Shown here in pieces: positions 1 through 7,614 of a DNA stretch of 15,799 nucleotides. Within the stretch, counting starts at the first letter, position 1. Every line of letters starts with the position of its first letter. The notes under the pieces were generated by a model. It worked only from the letters and a program-made list of their open reading frames with translations, was not told where the DNA came from and ran no database searches. The DNA is from Treponema sp. GTDB lineage: Bacteria > Spirochaetota > Spirochaetia > Treponematales > Breznakiellaceae. The stretch is from the NCBI GenBank assembly GCA_009785545.1, contig WQWD01000018.1, forward strand, positions 1 through 15,799, read 5' to 3'. The translations under genes were made by a program, and so were the position numbers.

Positions 1-932
1 ATATTATCTCTTCTTTCCAGGAAATACCTGTAAAGCCTTAATTCAGTGTGATTTGCGTGGCGAAACCTTTGCATGACAGTAACAACGCCCTCATTTTGGC
101 TGTGTTCGGTTCGGAGGATATCAAATGATGTAGGAATAAGAACAATATAACTGTCAACTACAGCGCTTTGCAGGTTTTGGCGGTATTCGGCCATCAGCCG
201 CCTGCGTCCGGCTTCATTTTCCGCCAAATATCTGCGCCGTTGATGAGGATCACGTGTGAACATCGCTTCAAGGTCGAGATAAAGGAAAAACCGCTCCCAT
301 TGGGATTGCTGGCGTGCCGTTATCATAAAAGCTACTACTTGATCCGGCGGCAAAGGTTGTCTCACAAGGGCGGCTCCGGTATCAATATCCATTTGAATGG
401 GAAGTCCGTCAGGTCCGGGAATAGCTGGAGGGCGTACGCTCAAAGTTAACGTATTTGATGTTATCGGTGTTCTTGGCGTACTTGCGGCGGCATTGATCAA
501 TTCAGGGTGAATAAAAGCTCGTACCCTGTAAGAGCCGGGATTGTCGATACGGATAAAGTCCCTTAAATCTTCGATGAATGAAAAAGATTCTTTTGTGTCT
601 ATCGATATTTCACGGAAGAAAACCTGTCTTGAGCTTGTCCGTCTTTGAATCAACGAATCGGCCTGAGGCAGGGGGCGGTTTGTCATTGTTCGAGTCTCAA
701 ACTCTATGGAAAAAGCTCGATCATCGGCAAGCCTAAAACGGAAAGGTTCTGGCGTGTTATTCGTGATTGTTACTTGTATAAAAATTGGTTCATCAGATAC
801 ATAGTATATACGCCTGTCAAAAAAGCGGATGTTAAACTCAACTTCTCCTGAAAAAGCCTGCACGGCATTCACAAACGACAATGATAACAGGAAAAGGAAA
901 AAAGCTGCTACTTTATAGTTTTTATTCATCAT
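1..932 (-). CDS. Secreted/periplasmic protein of unknown function, partial (C-terminus off the left edge)
   Basis: The minus strand is open without a stop from tandem ATG codons at 932 and 929 to the window edge, about 310 codons. An AAAGGA ribosome site lies 3 nt before the first ATG and 6 nt before the second, so the second (929) may be the true start. The N-terminus (MMNKNYKVAAFFLFLLSLSF, then VNAVQA/FSGEV) is a clear signal peptide with an AxA-like cleavage site near residue 26. There is no lipobox cysteine, so it is probably a soluble periplasmic or exported protein. After it come two stretches rich in beta strand, around residues 32-75 (PIFIQVTITNN..PFRFRL) and 110-145 (GSYRVRAFIHPEL), which suggest Ig/FN3-like sandwiches. 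A proline-rich linker follows, then a charged helical stretch (RRRYLAENEAGRRRLMAEYR). The visible end (YIVLIPTSFDI...YFLERRD) loosely resembles an NTF2/SnoaL-like domain. I do not recognise the family. It is divergent from mfd. Confidence 0.85.
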   Translation of the reverse strand, partial: MMNKNYKVAAFFLFLLSLSFVNAVQAFSGEVEFNIRFFDRRIYYVSDEPIFIQVTITNNTPEPFRFRLADDRAFSIEFETRTMTNRPLPQADSLIQRRTSSRQVFFREISIDTKESFSFIEDLRDFIRIDNPGSYRVRAFIHPELINAAASTPRTPITSNTLTLSVRPPAIPGPDGLPIQMDIDTGAALVRQPLPPDQVVAFMITARQQSQWERFFLYLDLEAMFTRDPHQRRRYLAENEAGRRRLMAEYRQNLQSAVVDSYIVLIPTSFDILRTEHSQNEGVVTVMQRFRHANHTELRLYRYFLERRDN

Positions 933-974
933 AATTCCTTTAAGCTTGGGTATTCCAAAAGAATACACTTCTAT

Positions 975-982
975 ATTATAAT
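975..982. promoter_or_regulatory. Possible shared -10 region between the divergent secreted-protein gene and mfd
   Basis: The 62-bp gap between the two divergent starts contains ATTATAAT (975-982), which reads TATAAT on the plus strand (977-982) and also TATAAT on the minus strand (975-980). On the plus strand this leaves only about 12 nt before the mfd ATG, so an mfd transcript from here would be nearly leaderless. That fits the lack of a good Shine-Dalgarno sequence there. I see no convincing -35 element at 16-18 bp for either direction, so this is tentative. Confidence 0.25.
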
Positions 983-994
983 CGGTAGATTCCT

Positions 995-3900
995 ATGAAT
1001 ACCTTATCTTTTCCTGAGCTTTTAAAGATTGTAGAGCCATCCAAAGGCATTTCCTCGTTATTGTCCGCGATAAAACAGGCACGTTTTCCGATTGATGTCG
1101 AAGGCAGCGAGGGATCGCTTGCTTCTTTGCTTATAGCAAACACATATACGGCATTGGGAAAGCGCTCAGACGAAGGGCGGCAAGTTTTTGTCATTGTCCC
1201 AAATGAGGAAATGGCAGATGACATTTTAGTTGATTTGACTCCGGCCGCTGATTCCGAAGGAGACTCTGCGGGAAAGTCCGACTCAACGGAGTTTAACATA
1301 CCCTGTTTTAAGTTTCCGCTGTGGGGGTCTGCGCCGTACAGAGAATTATCTCCTATGGCGGCGGTTTTTGGAGAGAGGGTAAAAGTTCTCTCTTATTTGG
1401 CGCAAAAAAAGCCCGGTGTTTATGTTATTCCTCAACGTGCGTTGGTCTTGCCGGTTCCTTCGCCCGGATACATTAAAAGTCTTTTTGTTACCGTAAAACC
1501 GGGAGCCAAGATAACCTCGTCTTCAGGCGGTGATACCGCCCTTTCTGAATTGCTTACGGCATACGGTTACACGCGCGTTCCCCGTGTTCAGCTTCAAGGT
1601 GAATTTGCCCTGCGTGGAGAAGTATTGGATATTTTCATGGGCGCTGACGACTGCGCCTACAGGGTTCTTTTTGACTTTGATACAGTGGAATCCATCAAGA
1701 AATTCGATGCCGTTATGCAAAACACCATCAGCGGGAAACTAAATGAATTGGTTATACGCCCGATTAAAGAAGTTGTCTGGACAGATGAACGAATAGAAAC
1801 TTTGGAAAAAAACTTGGCATCTTTTAAGGAATTTTCAGACGGCGGAAAGTCCGCCATAGAATCGCTTATCGGAACAAAAAGTCTGAAAGGCGAGGAGATG
1901 TTTTTTCCGCTTGCGTTTAACGATGAGCAATTTAAAGCTTTTAGCCTTTTGGATTATCTTGATTCTGACGGGCTTTTATTTTTGATTGACAGCGAGCGGC
2001 TGGAAAATGCTCATGAAAGTTTTTTTCGTGAATATCAGGGGCAGTACGCTAGAGCCAAGAGAGACGATTGTGAATATCCGCTGCCGGAAAGATTGCTTCT
2101 TAATTTTAATGAGATGTTAAAACATTTTATGGAACGATCTTCTCGTATTGTGTTTTTTCGCGCGATGAAGGGGCAGCCAAGAGAGGGGCATAACCACGTC
2201 GAATTGGCTTGCGAGCCTGCCAGAAGTTTTTTTGGTAACATCAATTATTTTAAAGAAGAATTTACATCATTGTTAAACGCCGGCTGGCAGATTGCTGTTG
2301 CCGCTGAATCGATACTGCAGGCTGATCGAATAAAAACAATGCTGGATTTTCACCATGACTCCATCGCAATTATGGCGTCTCCGATGACAGCCGGCTTTGC
2401 CCTGCCTGATACCCAATTTATGCTTGTTCAGGAAAACGAGATTTTCGGGCGGCGTAAGCGTATTTCTCGTTCGTTAAAAACTGTCCGTTCAAGTGCGTTT
2501 GACACATTTGTCGAAATTACTCCGGGTGATTATGTTGTTCATGTAAATCACGGGATTGGGCAGTTCAAAGGGATTGAACGCTTAAAAGCTCTTGAACATG
2601 AAAGAGATTATATAAAAATTGAATACGCCCAGCAGGAAACTGTTTTTGTTCCCGTTGAACAGTTAAACCTTGTACAGCGCTACATCGGCAGCGACGACCA
2701 GCCGCCCCGCCTTGATACAATTGGTTCAAAGAGCTGGGAAAGCCGGAAAAACAGGGTTAAAAAATCTGTAGAAGATATAGCGGAAAAACTTATAGAGTTA
2801 TATTCAAAACGAAAACAAGCGCAAGGGTTTGCCTTCCCAAAGGATTCTGAATGGCAGACAATGTTTGAAGCGGCGTTTCCGTTTGAAGAAACCCAAGACC
2901 AGCTCAACTGTGTCAGGGAAATCAAAGAAGATATGGAAAGCAGCGCTCCTATGGACAGGCTTGTTTGCGGCGATGTCGGCTTTGGAAAAACCGAAGTAGC
3001 CGTTCGTGCCTGCTTCAAAGCGATTATGGGCGGAAAACAAGTCGCTTTTTTAGCTCCTACAACGATACTTGTTGAACAGCACCACGAAAATTTCCTTGAA
3101 CGTTTTTCCCGCTTCCCTGTTAAAATTGCCATGCTTTCACGTTTTGTCAGCCAAAGAAAAATCCGTGTTGTTCTTGAACAATTAAAAAGAGGCGAGATTG
3201 ATTTGCTTATAGGCACGCACCGTATTATCCAGCGTGATGTGCAATTCAAAAATCTTGGGCTTATCGTAATCGACGAAGAACAGCGTTTCGGAGTAAAAGA
3301 CAAAGAGCGGCTAAAAGAGCTAAAAACAAATGTAGATTGCCTCACTCTTTCCGCCACGCCGATTCCACGCACTCTCCACATGAGTCTTGTAAAAATTCGG
3401 GACATGAGCCTGCTCGCTACTGCTCCGACAGGACGCCGCCCAATCGAAACTTTTGTCGAAGAATACGATAACTACCTAATCGCCAAGGTAATTCGCCGTG
3501 AAGTGGAAAGGGGCGGTCAAGTCTTTTTTCTGCATAACCGCATTGAAACGCTTAAAGAAACCCGGCTGAAACTTGAAAAGATTGTCCCGGAAATTATGAT
3601 TGAAGCCGCTCACGGACAGATGAGTGCCAATGAACTTGAAGATGTTATGCGTCGTTTTATCCACGGAGGTTTTCATGTTCTGGTTTCGACTACGATTATC
3701 GAAAACGGTATCGACATTCCCAATGTAAATACGATCATCATTGATCGTGCAGATATGTACGGCGTGTCCCAGCTATATCAGTTGAGGGGCAGGGTAGGGC
3801 GCAGCGACAGGATAGCGTACGCCTATCTTTTTTACCCCGAGAAAAAATCGCTTTCGGAAATTGCAATGAAAAGGCTTCAGACAATTTCTGATTTTACAGA

Positions 3901-4513
3901 ACTTGGCTCGGGTTTTAAAATTGCCATGAAAGATATGGAGATAAGGGGAGCCGGAAACCTTCTTGGGCGTGAACAATCCGGCGACATCTATGCGGTTGGT
4001 TTTGACTTATACGTAAAACTTTTAGAGGACGCCGTAAGACGCCTTGAAGATTCTGAATACGAAGCGGAAGCTGAAGTCTTTCTTGAACTTGAATATTCGG
4101 GCTTTATTCCTGACTCATATATTGATTCGCCTCAGGAAAAAATGGAAATATACAAAATGATCGCCGCAATTCGTGACAAAGATGATCTTGAGCGTGTTTA
4201 CTCGGAATTGCTTGACCGCTTTGGCAGCCTCCCCGACGAAGCGGCTTCTCTTCTTTCGCTTGCCGAAATACGGATCATCTGCCGCAAGCTGTCGGTTTCT
4301 TCCTTGAAGGAAAGAGCCGGAGTTGTCCGCATTGAATTTGCCAAAGTAGCCCGAGTTAAAGTTGAACGTCTTATTCGCATGATTGCCGAGACCTCCGGCA
4401 AGGTAAAGATCGATCCCAAAAAGCCCAATGTTGTATTGCTCACGACAGGCAGCATTGGGCTGAATGAAAAGAGTGAATTTATCAGAGAGAAGCTGTCGGC
4501 ACTGGCGGGGTGA
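995..4513 (+). CDS. mfd: Transcription-repair coupling factor Mfd
   Basis: This is a 1172-aa superfamily 2 DNA translocase that recognises RNA polymerase stalled at lesions, pushes it off the template and recruits UvrA for nucleotide excision repair. Its length matches the family (E. coli Mfd is about 1150 aa). In order it has a UvrB-like N-terminal region (about residues 1-350; FPLWGSAPYRELSP near 105), the CarD-like polymerase-interaction domain (about 508-575; GDYVVHVNHGIGQFKGIE from 511), then the RecG-like motor. The motor shows Walker A GDVGFGKT (659-666), the DEEQ box (760-763), SATPIPRT (from 786) and the motif VI region QLRGRVGR (929-936). The C-terminal TRCF domain follows (about 1025-1120; SGFIPDSYIDSPQEKMEIY). 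All motifs are intact. The ATG at 995 has no strong ribosome site. The gene stands alone: a divergent gene lies upstream and a convergent one 32 nt downstream, with no visible terminator between. Confidence 0.98.
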   Translation: MNTLSFPELLKIVEPSKGISSLLSAIKQARFPIDVEGSEGSLASLLIANTYTALGKRSDEGRQVFVIVPNEEMADDILVDLTPAADSEGDSAGKSDSTEFNIPCFKFPLWGSAPYRELSPMAAVFGERVKVLSYLAQKKPGVYVIPQRALVLPVPSPGYIKSLFVTVKPGAKITSSSGGDTALSELLTAYGYTRVPRVQLQGEFALRGEVLDIFMGADDCAYRVLFDFDTVESIKKFDAVMQNTISGKLNELVIRPIKEVVWTDERIETLEKNLASFKEFSDGGKSAIESLIGTKSLKGEEMFFPLAFNDEQFKAFSLLDYLDSDGLLFLIDSERLENAHESFFREYQGQYARAKRDDCEYPLPERLLLNFNEMLKHFMERSSRIVFFRAMKGQPREGHNHVELACEPARSFFGNINYFKEEFTSLLNAGWQIAVAAESILQADRIKTMLDFHHDSIAIMASPMTAGFALPDTQFMLVQENEIFGRRKRISRSLKTVRSSAFDTFVEITPGDYVVHVNHGIGQFKGIERLKALEHERDYIKIEYAQQETVFVPVEQLNLVQRYIGSDDQPPRLDTIGSKSWESRKNRVKKSVEDIAEKLIELYSKRKQAQGFAFPKDSEWQTMFEAAFPFEETQDQLNCVREIKEDMESSAPMDRLVCGDVGFGKTEVAVRACFKAIMGGKQVAFLAPTTILVEQHHENFLERFSRFPVKIAMLSRFVSQRKIRVVLEQLKRGEIDLLIGTHRIIQRDVQFKNLGLIVIDEEQRFGVKDKERLKELKTNVDCLTLSATPIPRTLHMSLVKIRDMSLLATAPTGRRPIETFVEEYDNYLIAKVIRREVERGGQVFFLHNRIETLKETRLKLEKIVPEIMIEAAHGQMSANELEDVMRRFIHGGFHVLVSTTIIENGIDIPNVNTIIIDRADMYGVSQLYQLRGRVGRSDRIAYAYLFYPEKKSLSEIAMKRLQTISDFTELGSGFKIAMKDMEIRGAGNLLGREQSGDIYAVGFDLYVKLLEDAVRRLEDSEYEAEAEVFLELEYSGFIPDSYIDSPQEKMEIYKMIAAIRDKDDLERVYSELLDRFGSLPDEAASLLSLAEIRIICRKLSVSSLKERAGVVRIEFAKVARVKVERLIRMIAETSGKVKIDPKKPNVVLLTTGSIGLNEKSEFIREKLSALAG

Positions 4514-4545
4514 TATACTCAATTGTTTGAACAGGAATCCCGCTC

Positions 4546-6915
4546 TTATCTTCTGGGCAGCCCCGGTAAACCCGTGCCGCCGGGCAAAACATTCTGCAAA
4601 GCGTCCCTTGCGGCTTCTTGCGCCTGGCGTTCCGCCTCCTCTCTGGCTTCTCTCGCCAGCCGTTCGGCTTCTTCCCGTGCCTCTTGCGCAATCCGCTCAG
4701 CTTCGTCTCTTGCCGCTTGTTCGAGGCGTTCTGCTTCTTCTCTGGCAGCATCTACCGCAGCCTGCGCTTGACGTTCGGCTTCTTCACGTGCTTGGCGTGC
4801 CGCTTCTTCGGCTTGACGTGCCGCATCGTCAACAAACTGGCGGGCGGCGTCTTCGACAGCACCGGTTATTGAACGTAAAGTTTGCTCAAACTCGCTTCGT
4901 TTGTCGGTTAGGTTTTGTCCGATTTGATTGATGAGTTCCCGATCGCCGCGCGCAATGGCAAGGAGCTGATCGACTTGTTCTCTGGAGTCAAACCTGCCGT
5001 CGATGAATTCGTCAATCCTTTGGCGCAAGACACGTTCAATTTCTTCCATTGCTCTTGCCGCATAAGCTCTGACAGTCTGCTCTAAGGCTTGAGCGAACAG
5101 GTTGTGAATGTTTGATGTTAAACTAAATTCGTCTGAGCGGCCTACGTTGAAAATGTGCTGAACGCCCAGATTTACATTGTCCGCTTGACGAATCGCCGTG
5201 TCAATTGCGTTTGCGATTGTTCCATAAGGCTCAAACAGACTGCTTTCGTTAATCAGAATATTCGCTCTGGTTGTAATGTTTCCGTTGGGAAGTCCCGCTA
5301 AGCTGACTCCGAAATTAGACTCGCCGGAAAAACCGTTAATCCCTATATTGCTAAGCATGGCTCCTAAGCTAATTGGAAAACCTGTTGCGTTTACTTCAGT
5401 GTTAAAGCGCTCTGCGGCGTGGGTTCTGAAATCGGCAATGCCGTTAAACGCTACATCACGGTTTAGATTTCCTCCAACTTCCGAAAAAGCCAGCCTTAGG
5501 CGTGCCGGATTGTTAGCGTATGGAGAATGAGCCGTAAAATTGGGGTTAGAGCTTACATTACGCAAGTCGACAGCCCAATTCCATGAGTTAAGTGTAAAGT
5601 CCGATGTCAATACGCCAAGATAAAACGAAGGGAAGTTAACAACATTGTAACTAACGTTGCGCCCCCTGAAAACGCTTCTTTCTTCTCTTGGAGGTCTTTC
5701 GTTACGAGGTATATCGTCAGCGATTGTTTTGATTTTCTGGAGAGCTTCAAGGGCGATTAAACCGTATTCGATGTATTCACGGGCTGCGTCGGTAAGTATG
5801 TCGCCGAGGACTGATTCAAGAATTCCAAAGGCTGTTCCGCTGCTCAGGTCGATAAACGATCTGAAATGATTTAAGTCGTCTGTAATTGCGTTACGAGCGT
5901 TAGCTTCAAGCTGAACAGCTGTCGCTATATCGGCTTCAATTCCGCTGACCAAAGACACTGCGTGTTCTCCGGCGGTTTGGGCGGTTGTTATCAGGTTGTT
6001 TACATCCGTGATTGTTCTTCGGATTACATTTATTGTTTCGGGATCGAATAGATTTAAATCGCTGACGTTAAAGTTTTGCAGTTCAAGTGCCGCCGTGCGC
6101 AGTTCTTCGGTTTGAGTTATAGTCGCATCGATGTTTCCCTGCCATGTGGTTACAATTTCGTTGTAGGTATCAATCGCTTCGTTGAAGATTCTTGGAGACG
6201 ACAGCCTTTCAAACTCCTGGTTTAACAGCGCCATCGCATCGAAATTTTGCAGGTTGACCAAAGGAGGAGTTTCCCTTGGCGGTGTTGGAGTCCTCTCTCT
6301 TGGCGGTCTGAACGGAAGTGCTCCGGACACAGTGCGAGGAGTTCCAAAGCGTATAGTGTCCGCTCTTATTTCTTCGATGTAAATCTTTCCACGCAGAACA
6401 GCCTCCGGCCTTAAACTGATGACAGTTCTGCCCATGTCAAAAAGATTTGTCATTGGTCTGTCACGGTTGGCTACTGTTATTCCTGTCATCGAAACTTCAA
6501 AGTCGATCAGGCTAAAACGGAAATTGTTAACGTCAGCTCTGGCTTCAAATACGGATTCAAGCCCCATCTCCATTGCTCTTCCAAGCAGAGGATTAGCGAA
6601 GATAATAAAGAAAAGAACGGCGGCGGAAACAACAATAGAAGCGAAAACAAGCGGAACATAGTTAATGGTTCCTTTTCGATTTAGTTTAATTACCTTTAAT
6701 AAGGATTTTAATTTATTCGCACTTTCTTTGTTTATATCACTGCGGATAACATAACATTCGGTTTCTTTGCCTTTAACAGTAATTGTTTTTAACTCAAAAC
6801 AGGCTGTAAAAAACTTCTTATCAGCAGGGTGTTCTATTAGTTTTGCGAAATTGTTTTCAAAAGCTTTCTTTTTAATTGGTTTTTTGAATATACTTGGTAT
6901 TTTAGCCGGTTTCAT
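4546..6915 (-). CDS. TIGR03545-like / AsmA-like single-pass membrane protein with C-terminal coiled coil
   Basis: This 789-aa protein starts at an ATG with a clear AGGAG site 6 nt upstream, and begins 12 nt after the stop of the DUF2062 gene, so the two form an operon. Residues 1-83 are basic and probably cytoplasmic; 84-108 form one transmembrane helix (VPLVFASIVVSAAVLFFIIF); the rest should be periplasmic. Just after the helix, residues 125-195 follow the AsmA/TamB-type pattern, with alternating hydrophobic strands such as FRFSLIDFEVSMTGITVANR and a later LRGKIYIEEIRADTIRFG. A proline-rich linker (about 200-220) leads to long helical stretches (225-400), a beta-rich middle (410-560) and an Ala/Glu/Arg coiled coil (about 675-775). 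From memory, TIGR03545 proteins are uncharacterised and pair with TIGR03546 proteins, as here. I infer a structural or lipid-transfer role in the envelope; the biochemical function is unknown. The protein appears longer than typical family members because of the coiled-coil tail. Confidence 0.8.
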   Translation of the reverse strand: MKPAKIPSIFKKPIKKKAFENNFAKLIEHPADKKFFTACFELKTITVKGKETECYVIRSDINKESANKLKSLLKVIKLNRKGTINYVPLVFASIVVSAAVLFFIIFANPLLGRAMEMGLESVFEARADVNNFRFSLIDFEVSMTGITVANRDRPMTNLFDMGRTVISLRPEAVLRGKIYIEEIRADTIRFGTPRTVSGALPFRPPRERTPTPPRETPPLVNLQNFDAMALLNQEFERLSSPRIFNEAIDTYNEIVTTWQGNIDATITQTEELRTAALELQNFNVSDLNLFDPETINVIRRTITDVNNLITTAQTAGEHAVSLVSGIEADIATAVQLEANARNAITDDLNHFRSFIDLSSGTAFGILESVLGDILTDAAREYIEYGLIALEALQKIKTIADDIPRNERPPREERSVFRGRNVSYNVVNFPSFYLGVLTSDFTLNSWNWAVDLRNVSSNPNFTAHSPYANNPARLRLAFSEVGGNLNRDVAFNGIADFRTHAAERFNTEVNATGFPISLGAMLSNIGINGFSGESNFGVSLAGLPNGNITTRANILINESSLFEPYGTIANAIDTAIRQADNVNLGVQHIFNVGRSDEFSLTSNIHNLFAQALEQTVRAYAARAMEEIERVLRQRIDEFIDGRFDSREQVDQLLAIARGDRELINQIGQNLTDKRSEFEQTLRSITGAVEDAARQFVDDAARQAEEAARQAREEAERQAQAAVDAAREEAERLEQAARDEAERIAQEAREEAERLAREAREEAERQAQEAARDALQNVLPGGTGLPGLPRR
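4615..4791 (-). repeat. Hendecad (11-residue) coding repeat in the C-terminal coiled coil
   Basis: On the minus strand, residues 724-767 of the AsmA-like protein are four tandem 11-residue units: AREEAERLEQA, ARDEAERIAQE, AREEAERLARE and AREEAERQAQE. A fifth unit (709-719, AREEAERQAQA) is set off by the four-residue spacer AVDA, giving one 15-residue period. The eleven-residue periodicity points to a straight or slightly right-handed coiled coil, or to a long amphipathic helix, rather than an ordinary heptad coil. The DNA copies are diverged in third positions, so this is an old protein repeat and not a recent DNA expansion. Confidence 0.8.
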
Positions 6916-6927
6916 TTGCGCTCCTGT

Positions 6928-7440
6928 TTATGAGTTTTCGATAGCTTTGCCGATAAACTTCAGAAAAGGAATCTTGGCTATCGATTTTAGAAGTTCTGAG
7001 TTTCTAAGTTTTTCCGCAAGATGATTGCGGTAGAGGGTAACGATCCCCCAGAATAAAAAGTACGAAGGAATCCAAAGTATTATCCCTGCCGCAAGACCGC
7101 CCATTACCAGCGTATTGTTAAAGTTTGTAAACGGCACAAAAGGCATATTATACATAGTTGTAAACAGCGGTACTAAAGCCTCGAGGTTAAGCAGCGCCCA
7201 GCCCAGACTGTCTAAAGGAAAAACTATTAAGGGGGTGAGAAACTTGAGAATGGTAATGGCGAAGATTTTTGACCAGTGGTTATGCCTGAAAAAGAACGAT
7301 ACAAAAAACAGTGTTATAAAGAAAAAATTGGCTGCCGGAATCAACCCTAAGAGTGTGCCCCAGGCGAACCCTGCGGCGATTTGTGTTTTTTTTACATTGC
7401 CGTTTAAGGCAAGAAACAACTTGGCTATTGGTTTTAACAA
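6928..7440 (-). CDS. DUF2062 / TIGR03546-like small integral membrane protein
   Basis: This 170-aa hydrophobic protein has about four membrane-spanning stretches: around residues 22-52 (GFAWGTLLGLIPAANFFFIT then LFFVSFFF), 58-85, and 110-136 (LVMGGLAAGIILWIPSYFLF). The N-terminal pattern, a G-x-x-W-G-x-x-x-G-L-I-P motif after a short basic segment, is typical of DUF2062 proteins, and the length fits TIGR03546. It starts at TTG (7440) with a strong upstream AAGGGGGA ribosome site (7446-7450 core); no ATG fits better. It is the first gene of a minus-strand pair with the AsmA-like gene 12 nt downstream, and a good sigma70-type promoter sits directly in front. Function is unknown; its obligate neighbour suggests that the two products act together in the inner membrane. 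Confidence 0.85.
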   Translation of the reverse strand: MLKPIAKLFLALNGNVKKTQIAAGFAWGTLLGLIPAANFFFITLFFVSFFFRHNHWSKIFAITILKFLTPLIVFPLDSLGWALLNLEALVPLFTTMYNMPFVPFTNFNNTLVMGGLAAGIILWIPSYFLFWGIVTLYRNHLAEKLRNSELLKSIAKIPFLKFIGKAIENS

Positions 7441-7459
7441 AATATCCCCCTTGCCTTAT

Positions 7460-7487
7460 TGTATAGTTATTTTTGTTATATTGTAAA
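7460..7487 (-). promoter_or_regulatory. Sigma70-type promoter of the DUF2062 / AsmA-like operon
   Basis: Read on the minus strand, TTTACA (7482-7487) and TATACA (7460-7465) are separated by 16 bp, each one mismatch from the consensus -35 and -10. Transcription would begin near 7452-7454, leaving a leader of about 12-14 nt that just holds the GGGGGA ribosome site before the TTG start at 7440. Confidence 0.6.
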
Positions 7488-7496
7488 GCGGGTAGA

Positions 7497-7519
7497 CAGG
7501 GACTTCCGTAGTCCGCCTG
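7497..7519. other. Imperfect inverted repeat in the divergent intergenic region
   Basis: CAGG-GACT (7497-7504) and AGTC-CG-CCTG (7510-7519) can pair around a 5-nt loop (TCCGT), giving eight base pairs with a 2-nt bulge. No T-run follows on either strand, so it is unlikely to be an intrinsic terminator. It lies 10 bp upstream of the -35 of the minus-strand promoter and just before the tandem repeat, so it may be an operator. That role is a guess. Confidence 0.4.
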
Positions 7520-7520
7520 C

Positions 7521-7552
7521 CGGTGATTGTACGGTGATTGTACGGTGATTGG
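7521..7552 (+). repeat. 11-bp direct tandem repeat, nearly three copies
   Basis: The unit CGGTGATTGTA occurs at 7521-7531 and 7532-7542, and a third copy at 7543-7552 is CGGTGATTGG, identical over nine bases. An 11-bp period places the copies on about the same face of the helix. It sits between the divergent promoter region of the DUF2062 operon and lepB1. It could be a protein-binding array or a slippage-prone repeat. Together with the hairpin, it is what the 174-nt gap 7441-7614 holds besides the minus promoter. Confidence 0.85.
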
Positions 7553-7614
7553 TGCTTTTACCGAATGCCCCGTGATGCTTGATTGCCAATAATTAATATG
7601 TTAACATAACCCAG

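Noticed and set aside
2680..3405. Long (241-codon) open frame on the minus strand
   Set aside because: It lies wholly antisense to the conserved motor domain of mfd, its product is low-complexity Ser/Arg/Phe-rich, and it has no family features.
4514..4545. Bidirectional terminator between mfd and the convergent AsmA-like gene
   Set aside because: The 32-nt gap has no stable stem followed by a T-run on either strand.
4464..4931. 155-codon plus-strand open frame overlapping the end of mfd
   Set aside because: Its Leu/Pro/Arg-rich product is a shadow of the Ala/Glu/Arg coiled-coil repeat encoded on the other strand.
7497..7519. Intrinsic terminator
   Set aside because: The hairpin is bulged, has no U-tract, and lies between two divergent starts where a terminator is not expected.
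7521..7552. CRISPR-like array
   Set aside because: The 11-bp units are directly adjacent with no spacers and there are no cas genes.
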